Of a stretch of DNA of 44,354 nucleotides, positions 23,810 through 32,371 are shown in pieces. A program made the translations under genes and the position numbers. Position 1 is the stretch's first letter. Each line of letters opens with the position of its first letter. The notes beneath the pieces were generated by a model, which searched no databases, had not been told where the DNA came from, and was given only the letters and a program-made list of their open reading frames with translations. The DNA comes from JBAXTE01 sp964653595 (GTDB lineage: Bacteria; Bacteroidota; Bacteroidia; Bacteroidales; WCHB1-69), in contig CAZZHH010000025.1 in the NCBI GenBank assembly GCA_964653595.1, forward strand, positions 1-44,354. Direction: 5' to 3'.

Positions 23810-24640
23810 TTAAGCCCCAAGTTGTAAGCGTTTAAAATCAACACAAACTAAGTCGGCACCTGTTTCTTTAATGTACTGTCCTACAGTTTTTTTGTTGTCA
23901 CGAATAAACTCTTGGTTTACCAATGTGTTCTCTTTCAAAAACTTGTTAAGTTTACCTTGCGCAATTTTTTCTACCATCTCTTCTGGTTTACCTTCTTGAC
24001 GTGTAGTGTCGCGAGCAATTTCTAACTCTTTTGCAATTACATCAGCACTTACATGGTCTTGATCAACTGCAATAGGAGCCATTGCTGCAATTTGCATTGC
24101 GATTTCATGACCTACTGTTTCTAAATTGTCAACTTTCTTGTTAAAGCCTACCAAAGTAGCTAAACGGTTTCCGTTGTGATTGTAGGATGAAACAAAACCA
24201 GTTTCTAGTATTTCAAAATGACTTATTTGTACTTTTTCACCTGTTTTTCCAGTTAAATCAGTAGTAGCTGCTTCTACAGTAACTCCATTTAAATTTGAAG
24301 CAAGAAGTTCTTCGGTTGTTTTAACTTTATTAGCTATTGCTAATTCTGTTAACGCTTTTCCAAAGTTTACAAAATCATCAGTCTTTGCTACGAAATCAGT
24401 TTCGCAGTTTAGCATCAACAATGCGCCATACGTATGGTCAGCAGAAGTTAATGAATAAACGAAACCTTCATTTGCATCACGATCTGATCGTTTTGCAGCA
24501 ATTTTTTGACCTTTTTTGCGGAGAATATCAACAGCTTCTTCAATATTTCCATCCGCTTCTACAAGTGCATTTTTGCAATCCATCATGCCAGCACCTGTCA
24601 TTTGTCTTAATTTATTTACATCAGCAGCAGTTATTGCCAT
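23810..24640 (-). CDS. tsf: Elongation factor Ts, 276 aa
   Basis: EF-Ts is the nucleotide-exchange factor of EF-Tu. The N-terminal UBA-like region (VNKLRQMTGAGMMDCKNALVE) and the exchange motif (LNCETDFVAKTDDF) are conserved, followed by AMQIAAMAPIAV. Length is normal. It follows rpsB by 33 bases on the same strand in the universal rpsB-tsf pairing. Confidence 0.97.
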   Translation of the reverse strand: MAITAADVNKLRQMTGAGMMDCKNALVEADGNIEEAVDILRKKGQKIAAKRSDRDANEGFVYSLTSADHTYGALLMLNCETDFVAKTDDFVNFGKALTELAIANKVKTTEELLASNLNGVTVEAATTDLTGKTGEKVQISHFEILETGFVSSYNHNGNRLATLVGFNKKVDNLETVGHEIAMQIAAMAPIAVDQDHVSADVIAKELEIARDTTRQEGKPEEMVEKIAQGKLNKFLKENTLVNQEFIRDNKKTVGQYIKETGADLVCVDFKRLQLGA

Positions 24641-24673
24641 TGTTTTATAATTTTATGTGTTTCTTACTAGAAT

Positions 24674-25588
24674 TTATTTTTTTGGAGATGCTTTTTTTGC
24701 AATTGTTTTTCTTGGAGCAGCTTTCTTAGCTTCGCTTTCTTCGTTATCTTCAGCAACTTTAATTTTGCTAATAGATTTAGGAACGATGTCTTCTGCTAAT
24801 TTTGCAATTACTTCATCTTCTTCAATGTTTACTTCAGTTTTTGATTCTAAAGAATCTTCATCTTCCATTTCGTCATCGGTGATTTTGCGATCTTTATCCA
24901 TTTTGCGCTCGTTGATTCCCTCTTCTATCGCATCACATAAAGTACGCAAGATAACTTGAATAGATTTTGATGCATCATCGTTTGCTGGAATTGGAAAATC
25001 AATAAGTTGAGGATTTGAATTAGTATCAACAATTGCAAATGTAGGGATGCCAAGTTTACGAGATTCAGCAACTGCAATGTGTTCTTTTAAAATATCAACT
25101 ACAAATACCGCTGAAGGCAATCTGTTCAAATCGCTAATAGAACCTAAGTTCTTTTCTAATTTGGCACGCTCACGTTGAATTTGTAAACGTTCTCTTTTAG
25201 AGATGCTAGTAAACGATGCACCAGTCATAAGCTTGTCTAACGAAATCATTTTACGAACAGCTTTGCGAATAGTCGCAAAATTGGTAAGCATTCCACCAGG
25301 CCAACGCTCTGTAACATAAGGCATGTTTACTCTTTTAACTTCAGTAGCAACGATTTCTTTTGCTTGTTTTTTAGTAGCAACAAAAAGGATTTTTTTTCCG
25401 GATTTAGCTATTTGTTTCATTGCTGCTGCAGCTTCATCAATTTTCACAACTGTTTTGTGTAAATCGATGATGTGGATTCCGTTTTTCTCCATGAAAATGT
25501 ATGGAGCCATGTTTGGATTCCATTTTCTACGAAGGTGACCAAAGTGAGCACCTGCTTCTAGTAAGTCATTGAAATTACTTCTTGACAT
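24674..25588 (-). CDS. rpsB: Ribosomal protein S2 with charged C-terminal extension, 304 aa
   Basis: The S2 core (residues 1 to about 225) is clear: DLLEAGAHFGHLRRKWNPNM, GIHIIDLHKTV, PYVTERWPGGMLTNFATI and IPANDDASKSI. About 75 further residues form an acidic stretch (DDEMEDEDSLES..NIEEDE) and then a Lys/Ala-rich end (KKASPKK). Such tails are known in some Bacteroidota S2 proteins and vary in sequence. A hairpin in the leader (25628-25665) may serve in feedback control. Confidence 0.95.
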   Translation of the reverse strand: MSRSNFNDLLEAGAHFGHLRRKWNPNMAPYIFMEKNGIHIIDLHKTVVKIDEAAAAMKQIAKSGKKILFVATKKQAKEIVATEVKRVNMPYVTERWPGGMLTNFATIRKAVRKMISLDKLMTGASFTSISKRERLQIQRERAKLEKNLGSISDLNRLPSAVFVVDILKEHIAVAESRKLGIPTFAIVDTNSNPQLIDFPIPANDDASKSIQVILRTLCDAIEEGINERKMDKDRKITDDEMEDEDSLESKTEVNIEEDEVIAKLAEDIVPKSISKIKVAEDNEESEAKKAAPRKTIAKKASPKK

Positions 25589-25627
25589 GTTTTTTTGTTT
25601 TTTGTTTGTTTACCTTCCATTAATTGC

Positions 25628-25665
25628 AATTAGCGAGTAGTGCCTATGCAGCAGTCTCGCTAATT
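25628..25665 (-). promoter_or_regulatory. Hairpin in the rpsI-rpsB spacer, possible rpsB leader
   Basis: AATTAGCGAG (25628-25637) and CTCGCTAATT (25656-25665) form a perfect 10-bp stem with an 18-base loop, about 40 bases before the rpsB ATG. There is no T run after it, so it is not a simple terminator. A ribosomal-protein binding leader is inferred from position only. Confidence 0.4.
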
Positions 25666-25710
25666 TGGATACTAAACTCTTGCTTCGGAAGTTTAAAGCA
25701 GAATTGAATA

Positions 25711-26097
25711 TTAACGTTTACTAAATTGAAATCTTTTACGTGCTTTTGGACGACCTGGTTTTTTACGCTCAACCATACGTGGGTCACGACGCATTAAACC
25801 AAGTGGTTTTAATAAAAGACGATATTCAGGATTGATTTCACATAACGCTTTGGATATTCCTAAACGCAATGCTTCTGCTTGTCCTGTGATGCCACCGCCA
25901 TCAATGTTGGCTTTTACATCATATTTATTTTCGTTTTGTGTAATGATAAAAGGTTGGATTACCTTGTAATGTAAAGGTGCTGTGCAAAAGTATGCTTTGT
26001 AATCACGTCCATTAACGATAACTTGACCACTACCTTCTTTTAAATATACACGAGCAACAGCGGTTTTTCTTCTACCTGATGTATTTAATGTCTCCAT
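25711..26097 (-). CDS. rpsI: Ribosomal protein S9, 128 aa
   Basis: The small-subunit protein S9 is recognisable by TSGRRKTAVARVYL at the N-terminus, GGGITGQAEALRLGISKAL in the middle and the C-terminal basic tail GRPKARKRFQFSKR that reaches the P site. Length is normal. It lies 2 bases after rplM in the conserved rplM-rpsI pair. Confidence 0.97.
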   Translation of the reverse strand: METLNTSGRRKTAVARVYLKEGSGQVIVNGRDYKAYFCTAPLHYKVIQPFIITQNENKYDVKANIDGGGITGQAEALRLGISKALCEINPEYRLLLKPLGLMRRDPRMVERKKPGRPKARKRFQFSKR

Positions 26098-26099
26098 GA

Positions 26100-26555
26100 T
26101 TACAATAATGTATTAATGTCTAATAAAATAGGTTGTTGTGCTTGGTGTGGATGCTCTGACCCTACACATACATGCAAGTTTGAGTAAAGTTTGCTTCCCA
26201 ATTTGTTCTTAGGTAACATGCCTTTAATTGCATGCTCTAATACAAAGAAAGGTTTGCGGTTAAGCATATCCTTTGGGGATGCAAAACGTTGACCACCTGG
26301 ATGTCCAGTGTGTCTAATGTACTGTTTGTCGGTTAATTTGCTGCCCGTAAAACGAATTTTTTCGGCATTAATGATAATTACATGGTCTCCACAATCTGCA
26401 TGTGGTGTAAAATTTACCTTGTTTTTACCTCTAAGTATGTTGGCAGCGACTACAGCAAGACGGCCTACTACTTGGTTCTCAGCATCTATTACAACCCACT
26501 GCTTGTTTGCAGTTGCTGCGTTAGCTGAAATTGTTTTGTAACTTAACGTGTCCAT
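26100..26555 (-). CDS. rplM: Ribosomal protein L13, 151 aa
   Basis: L13 features are WVVIDAENQVVGRLA, NILRGKNKVNFTPH and HPGGQRFASPKDML..EHAIKGMLPKNKLG. The frame extends eight codons upstream to 26579, but the ATG at 26555 (MDTLSYKTISA) matches the family start. It is the first gene of rplM-rpsI-rpsB-tsf, preceded by two TAnnTTTGC elements. Confidence 0.95.
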   Translation of the reverse strand: MDTLSYKTISANAATANKQWVVIDAENQVVGRLAVVAANILRGKNKVNFTPHADCGDHVIIINAEKIRFTGSKLTDKQYIRHTGHPGGQRFASPKDMLNRKPFFVLEHAIKGMLPKNKLGSKLYSNLHVCVGSEHPHQAQQPILLDINTLL

Positions 26556-26596
26556 TTTTGTTTCTTTGCGTTTGTGCACTATTTTTTAAAAGGAGT

Positions 26597-26689
26597 GCAA
26601 AGTTAATTTCTTTTTTCGATTCTACCTAATTTTGTCACAAATTCGTGGATAATCTCTCTTTTGTTTTGTTAAACGGGCATGCAAAATTA
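26597..26689 (-). promoter_or_regulatory. Two -7 elements upstream of rplM
   Basis: On the minus strand TAACTTTGC (26597-26605) and TAATTTTGC (26681-26689) both match TAnnTTTGC. The nearer one would start transcription about 35 bases before the ATG. The -33 elements are weak. The rest of the 26606-26879 spacer is AT-rich with no further signal seen. Confidence 0.45.
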
Positions 26690-26879
26690 ATCATTTTATT
26701 TTAATAATCTACTATGTTTCTCAATATTTTCTCAATCATGGTCGATTATTTTCGTTGAATTTGATTTAAATATTTGACAATAAGTTAATTACGAGTTTGT
26801 TAAATCTCTTTGTTTCACCATTTATTTAATTACATTTTTTGAGAATATTCTGGTTGAAGGCCATTTTGTTTCCCCAATT

Positions 26880-27821
26880 CTAAAACTGAATAGTTGAAAT
26901 TATTTTATTTGCTTTATCCAAAAATGCAGTGGTTGTATTACATCGAAGAAGTTCGTTCTTCTCTAATAAATTTACTCCTTGGTTTTGTGAAAAATACGTC
27001 CAATACTCTTTAAGTTTATTTAATGCACTTTGCTCTCGTTCAACTTCTAAATTTAATTGAGTAGTCAATTCGCTGTGAAATATTTTAAATCGTTCATTTT
27101 TCTCTGATAGGGATAATAGTTTTTGTAACTTGATTTCTTCAGCTAAAAATGGATTTACTATCAGTTGCCTTCCTATCATCCAGTCATTAATAGTTGGAAA
27201 TTGTAATTTAAGTGTGTTTACATCTTCCATTTTTTTAATATCTCCGCTATGAATAATCTTATGATTTAATATCGAAATACACTCTTGCATCATCTTTATA
27301 TTTATCACACCTTCATACATTTGACTTCCTAGTCGGGGATGAATACATACAAATTCTAATGGATATTTGTTTAATATCTCTAAGATAGGATATATCTCTT
27401 TGGTGCTCTTTAATCCTATTCTGATTTTTATCGATAGACCTCTTTCAAATTTGTTGAAAAAGGACCAAAGCAAAGCATCAACAATCTCTGGATGAGGAAT
27501 TAATCCGGCACCCCGTCGATGTTTAACAACCTGACTGGTGGGACATCCTAAATTTAAATTTATTTGGTTATACCCAAGACTAAAGATGGATTCGGTCATA
27601 CTGACTAGTTGCTCCGGTTTGTTTCCTATTACTTGAGGAATTATTGGAAATGGATTGTTTTCTGGATAGAAATCTACTAATCGGGATGTGTTTACCTTGC
27701 GTTGTTCCATCAAGGAAATAAAAGGAGTAATGATCTCGTCTATTCCTCTAAAGTGCTTCATCCAAAGATTCCGAAAAGAATAATTGTTTATCCCATGTAA
27801 GGGAGCCATCCAAAGTTTCAT
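26880..27821 (-). CDS. tRNA-dihydrouridine synthase, 313 aa
   Basis: Dus enzymes reduce uridine in tRNA D-loops using FMN and NADPH. The TIM-barrel start (WMAPLHGINNYSFR), IPQVIGNKPEQL, the catalytic-cysteine segment NLNLGCPTSQVVKHRRGAG (C93), KIRIG, IHPR and HSGDI are all present in order. Length is normal. The specific U position modified cannot be inferred. A -7 element (TATCTTTGC, 27831-27839 minus) lies 10 bases before the start, so the transcript would have almost no leader. Confidence 0.92.
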   Translation of the reverse strand: MKLWMAPLHGINNYSFRNLWMKHFRGIDEIITPFISLMEQRKVNTSRLVDFYPENNPFPIIPQVIGNKPEQLVSMTESIFSLGYNQINLNLGCPTSQVVKHRRGAGLIPHPEIVDALLWSFFNKFERGLSIKIRIGLKSTKEIYPILEILNKYPLEFVCIHPRLGSQMYEGVINIKMMQECISILNHKIIHSGDIKKMEDVNTLKLQFPTINDWMIGRQLIVNPFLAEEIKLQKLLSLSEKNERFKIFHSELTTQLNLEVEREQSALNKLKEYWTYFSQNQGVNLLEKNELLRCNTTTAFLDKANKIISTIQF

Positions 27822-27879
27822 GTTTTTTGTGCAAAGATAAGGAGTTTTTTGAGTTTTGGGAGAGGCTTTAGAAGCAGAA

Positions 27880-28121
27880 GTCGTGAAAAGATATCTCGTG
27901 AACGGCGAAGCCCTCTGCGAGGTTAAATTTGAAAAGCCCGCAAAGCGTTAATTTCTTTCACTTCTCGAACCGGAACGAAGTGGAGTTCAACGAAGCTAAA
28001 AATCTTTTCAACCCCGAGATCTGGATCGCGCTCTTCTTTTCACTTTTCACTGACCCCTTTTCACGTTCTTTAGACTCGCATCGCGCTCTTCTTTTCACGG
28101 AATATCTTTTCACGTTTCACG
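27880..28121. repeat. Spacer with 13-bp inverted repeats and CTTTTCAC words
   Basis: CGTGAAAAGATAT at 27882-27894 is inverted as ATATCTTTTCACG at 28102-28114. Between them CGCGCTCTTCTTTTCAC occurs twice (about 28027 and 28083), with several CTTTTCAC words. No gene is supported; the frame of about 70 codons here looks spurious. It lies in the divergent spacer between the Dus and CDF genes. Confidence 0.6.
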
Positions 28122-28180
28122 ATTTCTCCCCCGGTAATAATTGGTAATAACTTTTTGCATCAGCATATTTGGTTTATTTT

Positions 28181-28188
28181 TATTTTTG
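28181..28188 (+). promoter_or_regulatory. -7 element of the CDF transporter gene
   Basis: TATTTTTG followed by C fits TAnnTTTG and lies 26 bases before the ATG; the upstream TTTG words are not at ideal spacing. Confidence 0.35.
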
Positions 28189-28214
28189 CCACTTGATTTT
28201 TAATTGAATAGAAT

Positions 28215-29066
28215 ATGAATAAAAAAGTTTCTGTAGCCCGTTTGTCCGTTGTGTCCAATACTTTATTAATATTATTGAAGATGGGAGCAGGTATCCTTAG
28301 TGGTTCGGTTAGTATAATCTCAGAAGCCATTCACTCTATGATGGATTTATTAGCGGCCGTTATTGCTTTTTTTGCTGTTCGGGTTTCGGATCATCCGGCA
28401 GATGAAAAACATCCATACGGCCACGGTAAGTACGAAAATGTTTCGGGGGTAATCGAAGCGTTGTTGATATTTGTTGCCGCTATTTGGATCATTATCGAAG
28501 CAGTGTATAAGCTGATCAATCCAAAACCTGCGGAATTCTTGGGAATAGGGATCGTGGTAATGTTTATCTCCGCAATTGTGAACTTCTTTGTTTCAAGAAG
28601 ATTATATAAAGTGGCTAAGGAGACGGATTCGTTGGCATTGGAAGCAGATGCTCTGCATTTAAAAACGGACATCTATACTTCGTTGGGGGTTGGAGTGGGT
28701 TTGCTATTACTTTACGTGACCAAAATTCAAATTTTAGATCCAATTGTAGCCATCCTTGTGGCTTTACTGATAATCAAAGAATCGTACCATCTCCTGGTGA
28801 AAGCCTATCATCCACTGCTAGATACGGCTTTGGAAAACGACGATATTCAGATGATTGCTCAAAAATTGGAACAGAACTCTGTGAAGTATCATGGACTGAA
28901 AACTCGTAAATCGGGGAACTATAAATTTGTGGAATTTCACATGGAATTACCTTCAGATATGACCCTCATAGAATCGCATAAACGGTGTGATGAAATTGAA
29001 GTTGTGTTGGAAAAGACGATATCTCATCTAACGGTCACCATCCACGTGGAACCCTGTATGAATTAA
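28215..29066 (+). CDS. Cation diffusion facilitator (CDF) metal exporter, 283 aa
   Basis: CDF proteins export Zn, Fe, Mn or Co in exchange for protons. Metal-site pairs are H40-x3-D44 (EAIHSMMD) in helix 2 and H148-x3-D152 (ALHLKTD) in helix 5. They come with the loop HPYGHGKYE between helices 2 and 3, six membrane helices and a C-terminal cytoplasmic domain (HLTVTIHVEP). Length is normal. An H/D rather than D/D pair in helix 2 is compatible with several metals, so specificity is left open. Confidence 0.9.
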   Translation: MNKKVSVARLSVVSNTLLILLKMGAGILSGSVSIISEAIHSMMDLLAAVIAFFAVRVSDHPADEKHPYGHGKYENVSGVIEALLIFVAAIWIIIEAVYKLINPKPAEFLGIGIVVMFISAIVNFFVSRRLYKVAKETDSLALEADALHLKTDIYTSLGVGVGLLLLYVTKIQILDPIVAILVALLIIKESYHLLVKAYHPLLDTALENDDIQMIAQKLEQNSVKYHGLKTRKSGNYKFVEFHMELPSDMTLIESHKRCDEIEVVLEKTISHLTVTIHVEPCMN

Positions 29067-29127
29067 AATCAAATCCTCAAATCTTTCCCAAAAAATAGTA
29101 AAATCGAAGTTTTAAAGTTTTTCGGAA

Positions 29128-29440
29128 CAAATCTTCAAATCTTCAAATCGATCAATCTTCAAATCGAACAATCTTCAAATCTTCAAATCGAACAATCTTC
29201 AAATCTTCAAATCTTCAAATCGAACAATCTTCAAATCGAACAATCTTCAAATCGAANNNNNNNNNNNNNNNNNNNNNNNNNNNNNNNNNNNNNNNNNNNN
29301 NNNNNNNNNNNNNNNNNNNNNNNNNNNNNNNNNNNNNNNNNNNNNNNNNNNNNNNNAATCTTCAAATCTTCAAATCGAACAATCTTCAAATCGAACAATC
29401 TTCAAATCGAACAATCTTCAAATCTTCAAATCCTCAAACT
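29128..29440. repeat. Tandem CTTCAAATC / GAACAATCTTCAAATC repeat tract (gap inside)
   Basis: Units of 9 bases (TTCAAATCT) and 17 bases (CGAACAATCTTCAAATC) alternate on both sides of an assembly gap. The tract fills the spacer between two convergent genes and ends at the stop of the exonuclease gene. True length is unknown. Confidence 0.95.
29257..29356. other. Assembly gap, 100 N
   Basis: Exactly 100 undetermined bases, probably a placeholder of unknown length, sit inside the tandem repeat that presumably broke the assembly. Confidence 0.98.
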
Positions 29441-30045
29441 TCATCATAATTTCCGTTTATTTTTTCAGTTACAAGAGCCAAATATAACTCACGACCGAGC
29501 CAAGCATCTGTAGCTGCATATATCTTTTGGTAGACCGATAGCTCTTCTGCTTCCCAATTGCTCGTTTGTTGAGCTTTAGAAATTTTACCACCTAATACTC
29601 GTGCTGCCAGATTGCGTAATCCGTTTTCTAAATATCCACACTCTTTGCTCAATTCGGAGATGTCAAACAGCCCTTGAGGCATAAATCCATAATCATGGTT
29701 GATTTTTTTTCCGTCGTCTGAAATTGCCATTCCCACTTTCATTATTTCTGGGTTGGATAAAATATTTTTTAAATTTGGCGAAATCCCTGTTGTAAAAACT
29801 CTATACAGCCATGTTTTAGACCCATTGCAAATTTGAATGAGAGCTAAACGTTGAACTACTCCTTTTTTAAATACTGGCTTAGATTCTGTGTCAAACCCTA
29901 AAATATAATCGCTATTCATGATTTCGTCATAGGCTTCTTTGTCTTGCAAAGGGGTTTCAACTAAAATAATTTCCCCTTCAAAATGAATGAGTGGTAGTGA
30001 GTTTATTACATCTGGGTGGATTCTTTCGTACATGTTAGAATTCAA
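29434..30045 (-). CDS. RNase D-like 3'-5' exonuclease, 203 aa
   Basis: This is a DEDDy exonuclease domain without extra domains. D52 and E54 (LGFDTESKP) form ExoI, D110/D111 (AISDDGKKI) ExoII, and Y176-x3-D180 (YAATDAWLGREL) ExoIII. ISKAQQTSNWE is the usual segment in RNase D relatives. It lacks the HRDC domain of true RNase D and fits the short single-domain version common in Bacteroidota, likely acting on RNA ends. The first 11 bases overlap the end of the START-domain gene, so the two are co-transcribed. Confidence 0.88.
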   Translation of the reverse strand: MNSNMYERIHPDVINSLPLIHFEGEIILVETPLQDKEAYDEIMNSDYILGFDTESKPVFKKGVVQRLALIQICNGSKTWLYRVFTTGISPNLKNILSNPEIMKVGMAISDDGKKINHDYGFMPQGLFDISELSKECGYLENGLRNLAARVLGGKISKAQQTSNWEAEELSVYQKIYAATDAWLGRELYLALVTEKINGNYDEV

Positions 30046-30673
30046 TAATTTCGTTAAAAACTTGCTTGCGATAATTGCCTGATTTTATCAGTGTTTTTAG
30101 ATTTAGTAAAGTGTTATAAGGTGTATCGGTTATCATTTTGTTTACGATAGAGGTGGGAACACTTCCTGCAGGGTCGTTATGGCTTTGGAATATTACTTTT
30201 GTTTTGTTTTTGCCAATAGGTGTAAGCTGATAATTCCCAATCATATAGGTCATTCTTACCCTCCCTTTTTCTGGAACAACTCCCTTTATTCCTATAAGTT
30301 TTATGTTTACAACTTTGGTTGTTCGATTCTGAGAAACGGTATATTCAAAAACTACATCTCTGTCTGTAACTGGCCATGGAGCTTTTATAGCTGTATATCT
30401 AATTCCTCTAAAAGCACTTTCTCTTTTTATCTGTTTTGCTTCTATGCAATTATAAACCCATTTTGTATAACAATTTATATCGTCTAGTATGGATAAAATT
30501 TCATTTAAACTGCCATTAACGGTCGTTTCTCCTTTGAATTCCTTGTAATCCGACCAGCTAATTTTTCTTGTCCACACAGAAACTCCTTCCTTCGAAAATT
30601 GTTGCTCCCAATCTTGAGCAATCAAAGACGAAATAGATGCAATTAGTAATAAGAATAACAATCGAAATTTCAT
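30035..30673 (-). CDS. Secreted START-domain protein, 212 aa
   Basis: A signal peptide (residues 1-19, ending LIAQ) is followed by a START/SRPBCC lipid-binding fold: EGVSVWTRKI..YKEFKGETTVNGSL, then WVYNCIEAK, YTAIKAPWPVTDRDVV and the final long helix PYNTLLNLKTLIKSG. START proteins bind hydrophobic ligands; the ligand here is unknown. The gene overlaps the exonuclease gene by 11 bases. A -7-like TACCTTTG lies at 30703-30710 on the minus strand, 30 bases before the start. Confidence 0.85.
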   Translation of the reverse strand: MKFRLLFLLLIASISSLIAQDWEQQFSKEGVSVWTRKISWSDYKEFKGETTVNGSLNEILSILDDINCYTKWVYNCIEAKQIKRESAFRGIRYTAIKAPWPVTDRDVVFEYTVSQNRTTKVVNIKLIGIKGVVPEKGRVRMTYMIGNYQLTPIGKNKTKVIFQSHNDPAGSVPTSIVNKMITDTPYNTLLNLKTLIKSGNYRKQVFNEIIEF

Positions 30674-31169
30674 TGTTGTTTTAATTTTATTTTTTTATTC
30701 TCCAAAGGTAAAAAAAAGGAATGAACTTTTTAAAAACTTTTTTTTCTTTTCTTGCCAAAAAAAACCTAACCTTCTTTTGTCTGTTTACAATTTCGATTTA
30801 ACCTTTTTATGAATGACGAAAAAAACTTTTTTTATTTTTTATAGCCCCAAACAAAAATGGGATCAAATAATATCAATGCTCTTTAAAATGCAATTTTTAA
30901 AGTATTGTTAATTAAATAACAATACAATATTTTAACGATTTTACTTGTGTTAAACATTGCTTTTGTATTTGTTTGATTATCAGCATTTGTAATTTTCGAT
31001 TTGTTAAAATTTGATGATAATCATAGTTAATTAATTTGTTAAATATCTAATTTGCAGTTGTTTAACAATTTCAATTCGTTCTTTTACATGATTAATAGTG
31101 GTAGTTTTGTATTGTGAATCTATAGGAATTTTAGAATTAATTGAAAATAATATATAACAAAAATATACG
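30674..31169. other. 496-bp AT-rich divergent spacer with a hairpin and a promoter element
   Basis: No gene is seen. GTATTGTTA (30902-30910) and TAACAATAC (30917-30925) form a perfect 9-bp stem with a 6-base loop and no T run, possibly a regulator site. TAGTTTTG at 31102-31109 is the likely -7 element for the acyl-CoA dehydrogenase gene. Confidence 0.5.
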
Positions 31170-32309
31170 ATGGATTTTAGCTTAACAAATAGAGAAGAAC
31201 TTTTTCTGCAGATGGTTAAGGAGTTTGCACAGAACGAAGTAAAGCCACTAGCAGCTGAAGTTGATGAAAATGAGCGTTTTCCGCTTGAGACCGTTGAGAA
31301 AATGGGAAAAATTGGTTTGATGGGTATACCTGTTCCGCTTCAATATGGTGGGCAAGGAGGTACTAATCAGATTTATAGCATGGCTGTTGAAGAGTTATCT
31401 AGAGTATGTGCTACTACTGGAGTAATTTTGTCTGCTCATACTTCGCTTTGTATCGCACCAATTTTGGAAAATGGAACTGAAGATCAGAAGTTAAAATATT
31501 TACCAAAGTTGTCGAGTGGTGAGTGGATAGGAGCATTTGGCTTAACAGAACCCAATGCTGGTACTGATGCTGCAATGCAACAGACCACAGCAATTGATGC
31601 TGGTGATAAATGGATTTTGAATGGTTCTAAAATCTTTATCACAAATGCTGGTTATGCTCATGTTTATATTGTGATGGCAATGACAGACAAAAGTCTCGGT
31701 ACCAAAGGAATTTCCGCTTTTATTGTAGAATCAGGTATGCCAGGTTTTCGAGTTGGAAAGAAAGAGAAGAAATTGGGGATTAGAGGTTCTTCTACTTGTG
31801 AATTGATATTTGAAAATTGCGAAGTGCCTAAGGATAATTTGTTAGGTGCCCTTGGTAAAGGGTTTGGAATTGCCATGAAAACGTTAGATGGAGGTAGAAT
31901 AGGAATTGCTGCTCAAGCCCTTGGAATTGCTCAAGGTGCAATGGATGAAACGATAAAGTATACCAAAGAGCGGAAACAATTTGGGAAGCCAATATCTGCA
32001 TTTCAAAACACACAATTTCAGATGGCGGATTTGGAGACCAAAGTACAAGCATCTCGTTTGTTGGTGAGGATGGCTGCATATAAAAAAGATCAAAAGTTGC
32101 CTTATGCTGTCGATGCTGCAATGTGTAAACTGTTTGCTTCGGAGACCGCGATGGAGGTTACGCTAAAAGCAATTCAATTTCATGGTGGTTATGGGTATAC
32201 TCGCGAATATCCAATAGAGAGAATGATGCGCGACGCAAAAATTACCGAAATTTATGAAGGTACTTCTGAAGTGCAAAGAATGGTGATTTCAGGTAAATTA
32301 TTCCGTTAA
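31170..32309 (+). CDS. Acyl-CoA dehydrogenase (butyryl-CoA dehydrogenase type), 379 aa
   Basis: This FAD enzyme interconverts crotonyl-CoA and butyryl-CoA or similar short acyl-CoAs. The N-terminal helical domain (LTNREELFLQMVKEFAQNEVKPLA), the FAD-binding segment GAFGLTEPNAGTD and ITNAGYA, RKQFGKPIS, and the catalytic glutamate in IYEGTSEVQ are present. The 379-aa size matches short-chain members. Directly following etfB and etfA make the electron-transfer partner explicit and favour the butyrate-forming type. The promoter element is TAGTTTTG at 31102. Confidence 0.93.
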   Translation: MDFSLTNREELFLQMVKEFAQNEVKPLAAEVDENERFPLETVEKMGKIGLMGIPVPLQYGGQGGTNQIYSMAVEELSRVCATTGVILSAHTSLCIAPILENGTEDQKLKYLPKLSSGEWIGAFGLTEPNAGTDAAMQQTTAIDAGDKWILNGSKIFITNAGYAHVYIVMAMTDKSLGTKGISAFIVESGMPGFRVGKKEKKLGIRGSSTCELIFENCEVPKDNLLGALGKGFGIAMKTLDGGRIGIAAQALGIAQGAMDETIKYTKERKQFGKPISAFQNTQFQMADLETKVQASRLLVRMAAYKKDQKLPYAVDAAMCKLFASETAMEVTLKAIQFHGGYGYTREYPIERMMRDAKITEIYEGTSEVQRMVISGKLFR

Positions 32310-32371
32310 AATTTAACTATTTGAAAGAATGGAAGTTGGAAACAACAAGGTTGAATATGAAAAATAATAAA

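Noticed and set aside
27929..28147. 72-codon plus-strand frame before the CDF gene
   Set aside because: It is made of CTTTTCAC-type repeat words and lies across the inverted-repeat spacer; not protein-like.
29128..29440. CRISPR array
   Set aside because: Units are contiguous 9- and 17-base repeats without unique spacers, and no cas gene is present.
32321..32371. 17-codon upstream extension of etfB
   Set aside because: The EtfB family begins at MKIIVCIKQVPD; the extension has no counterpart.
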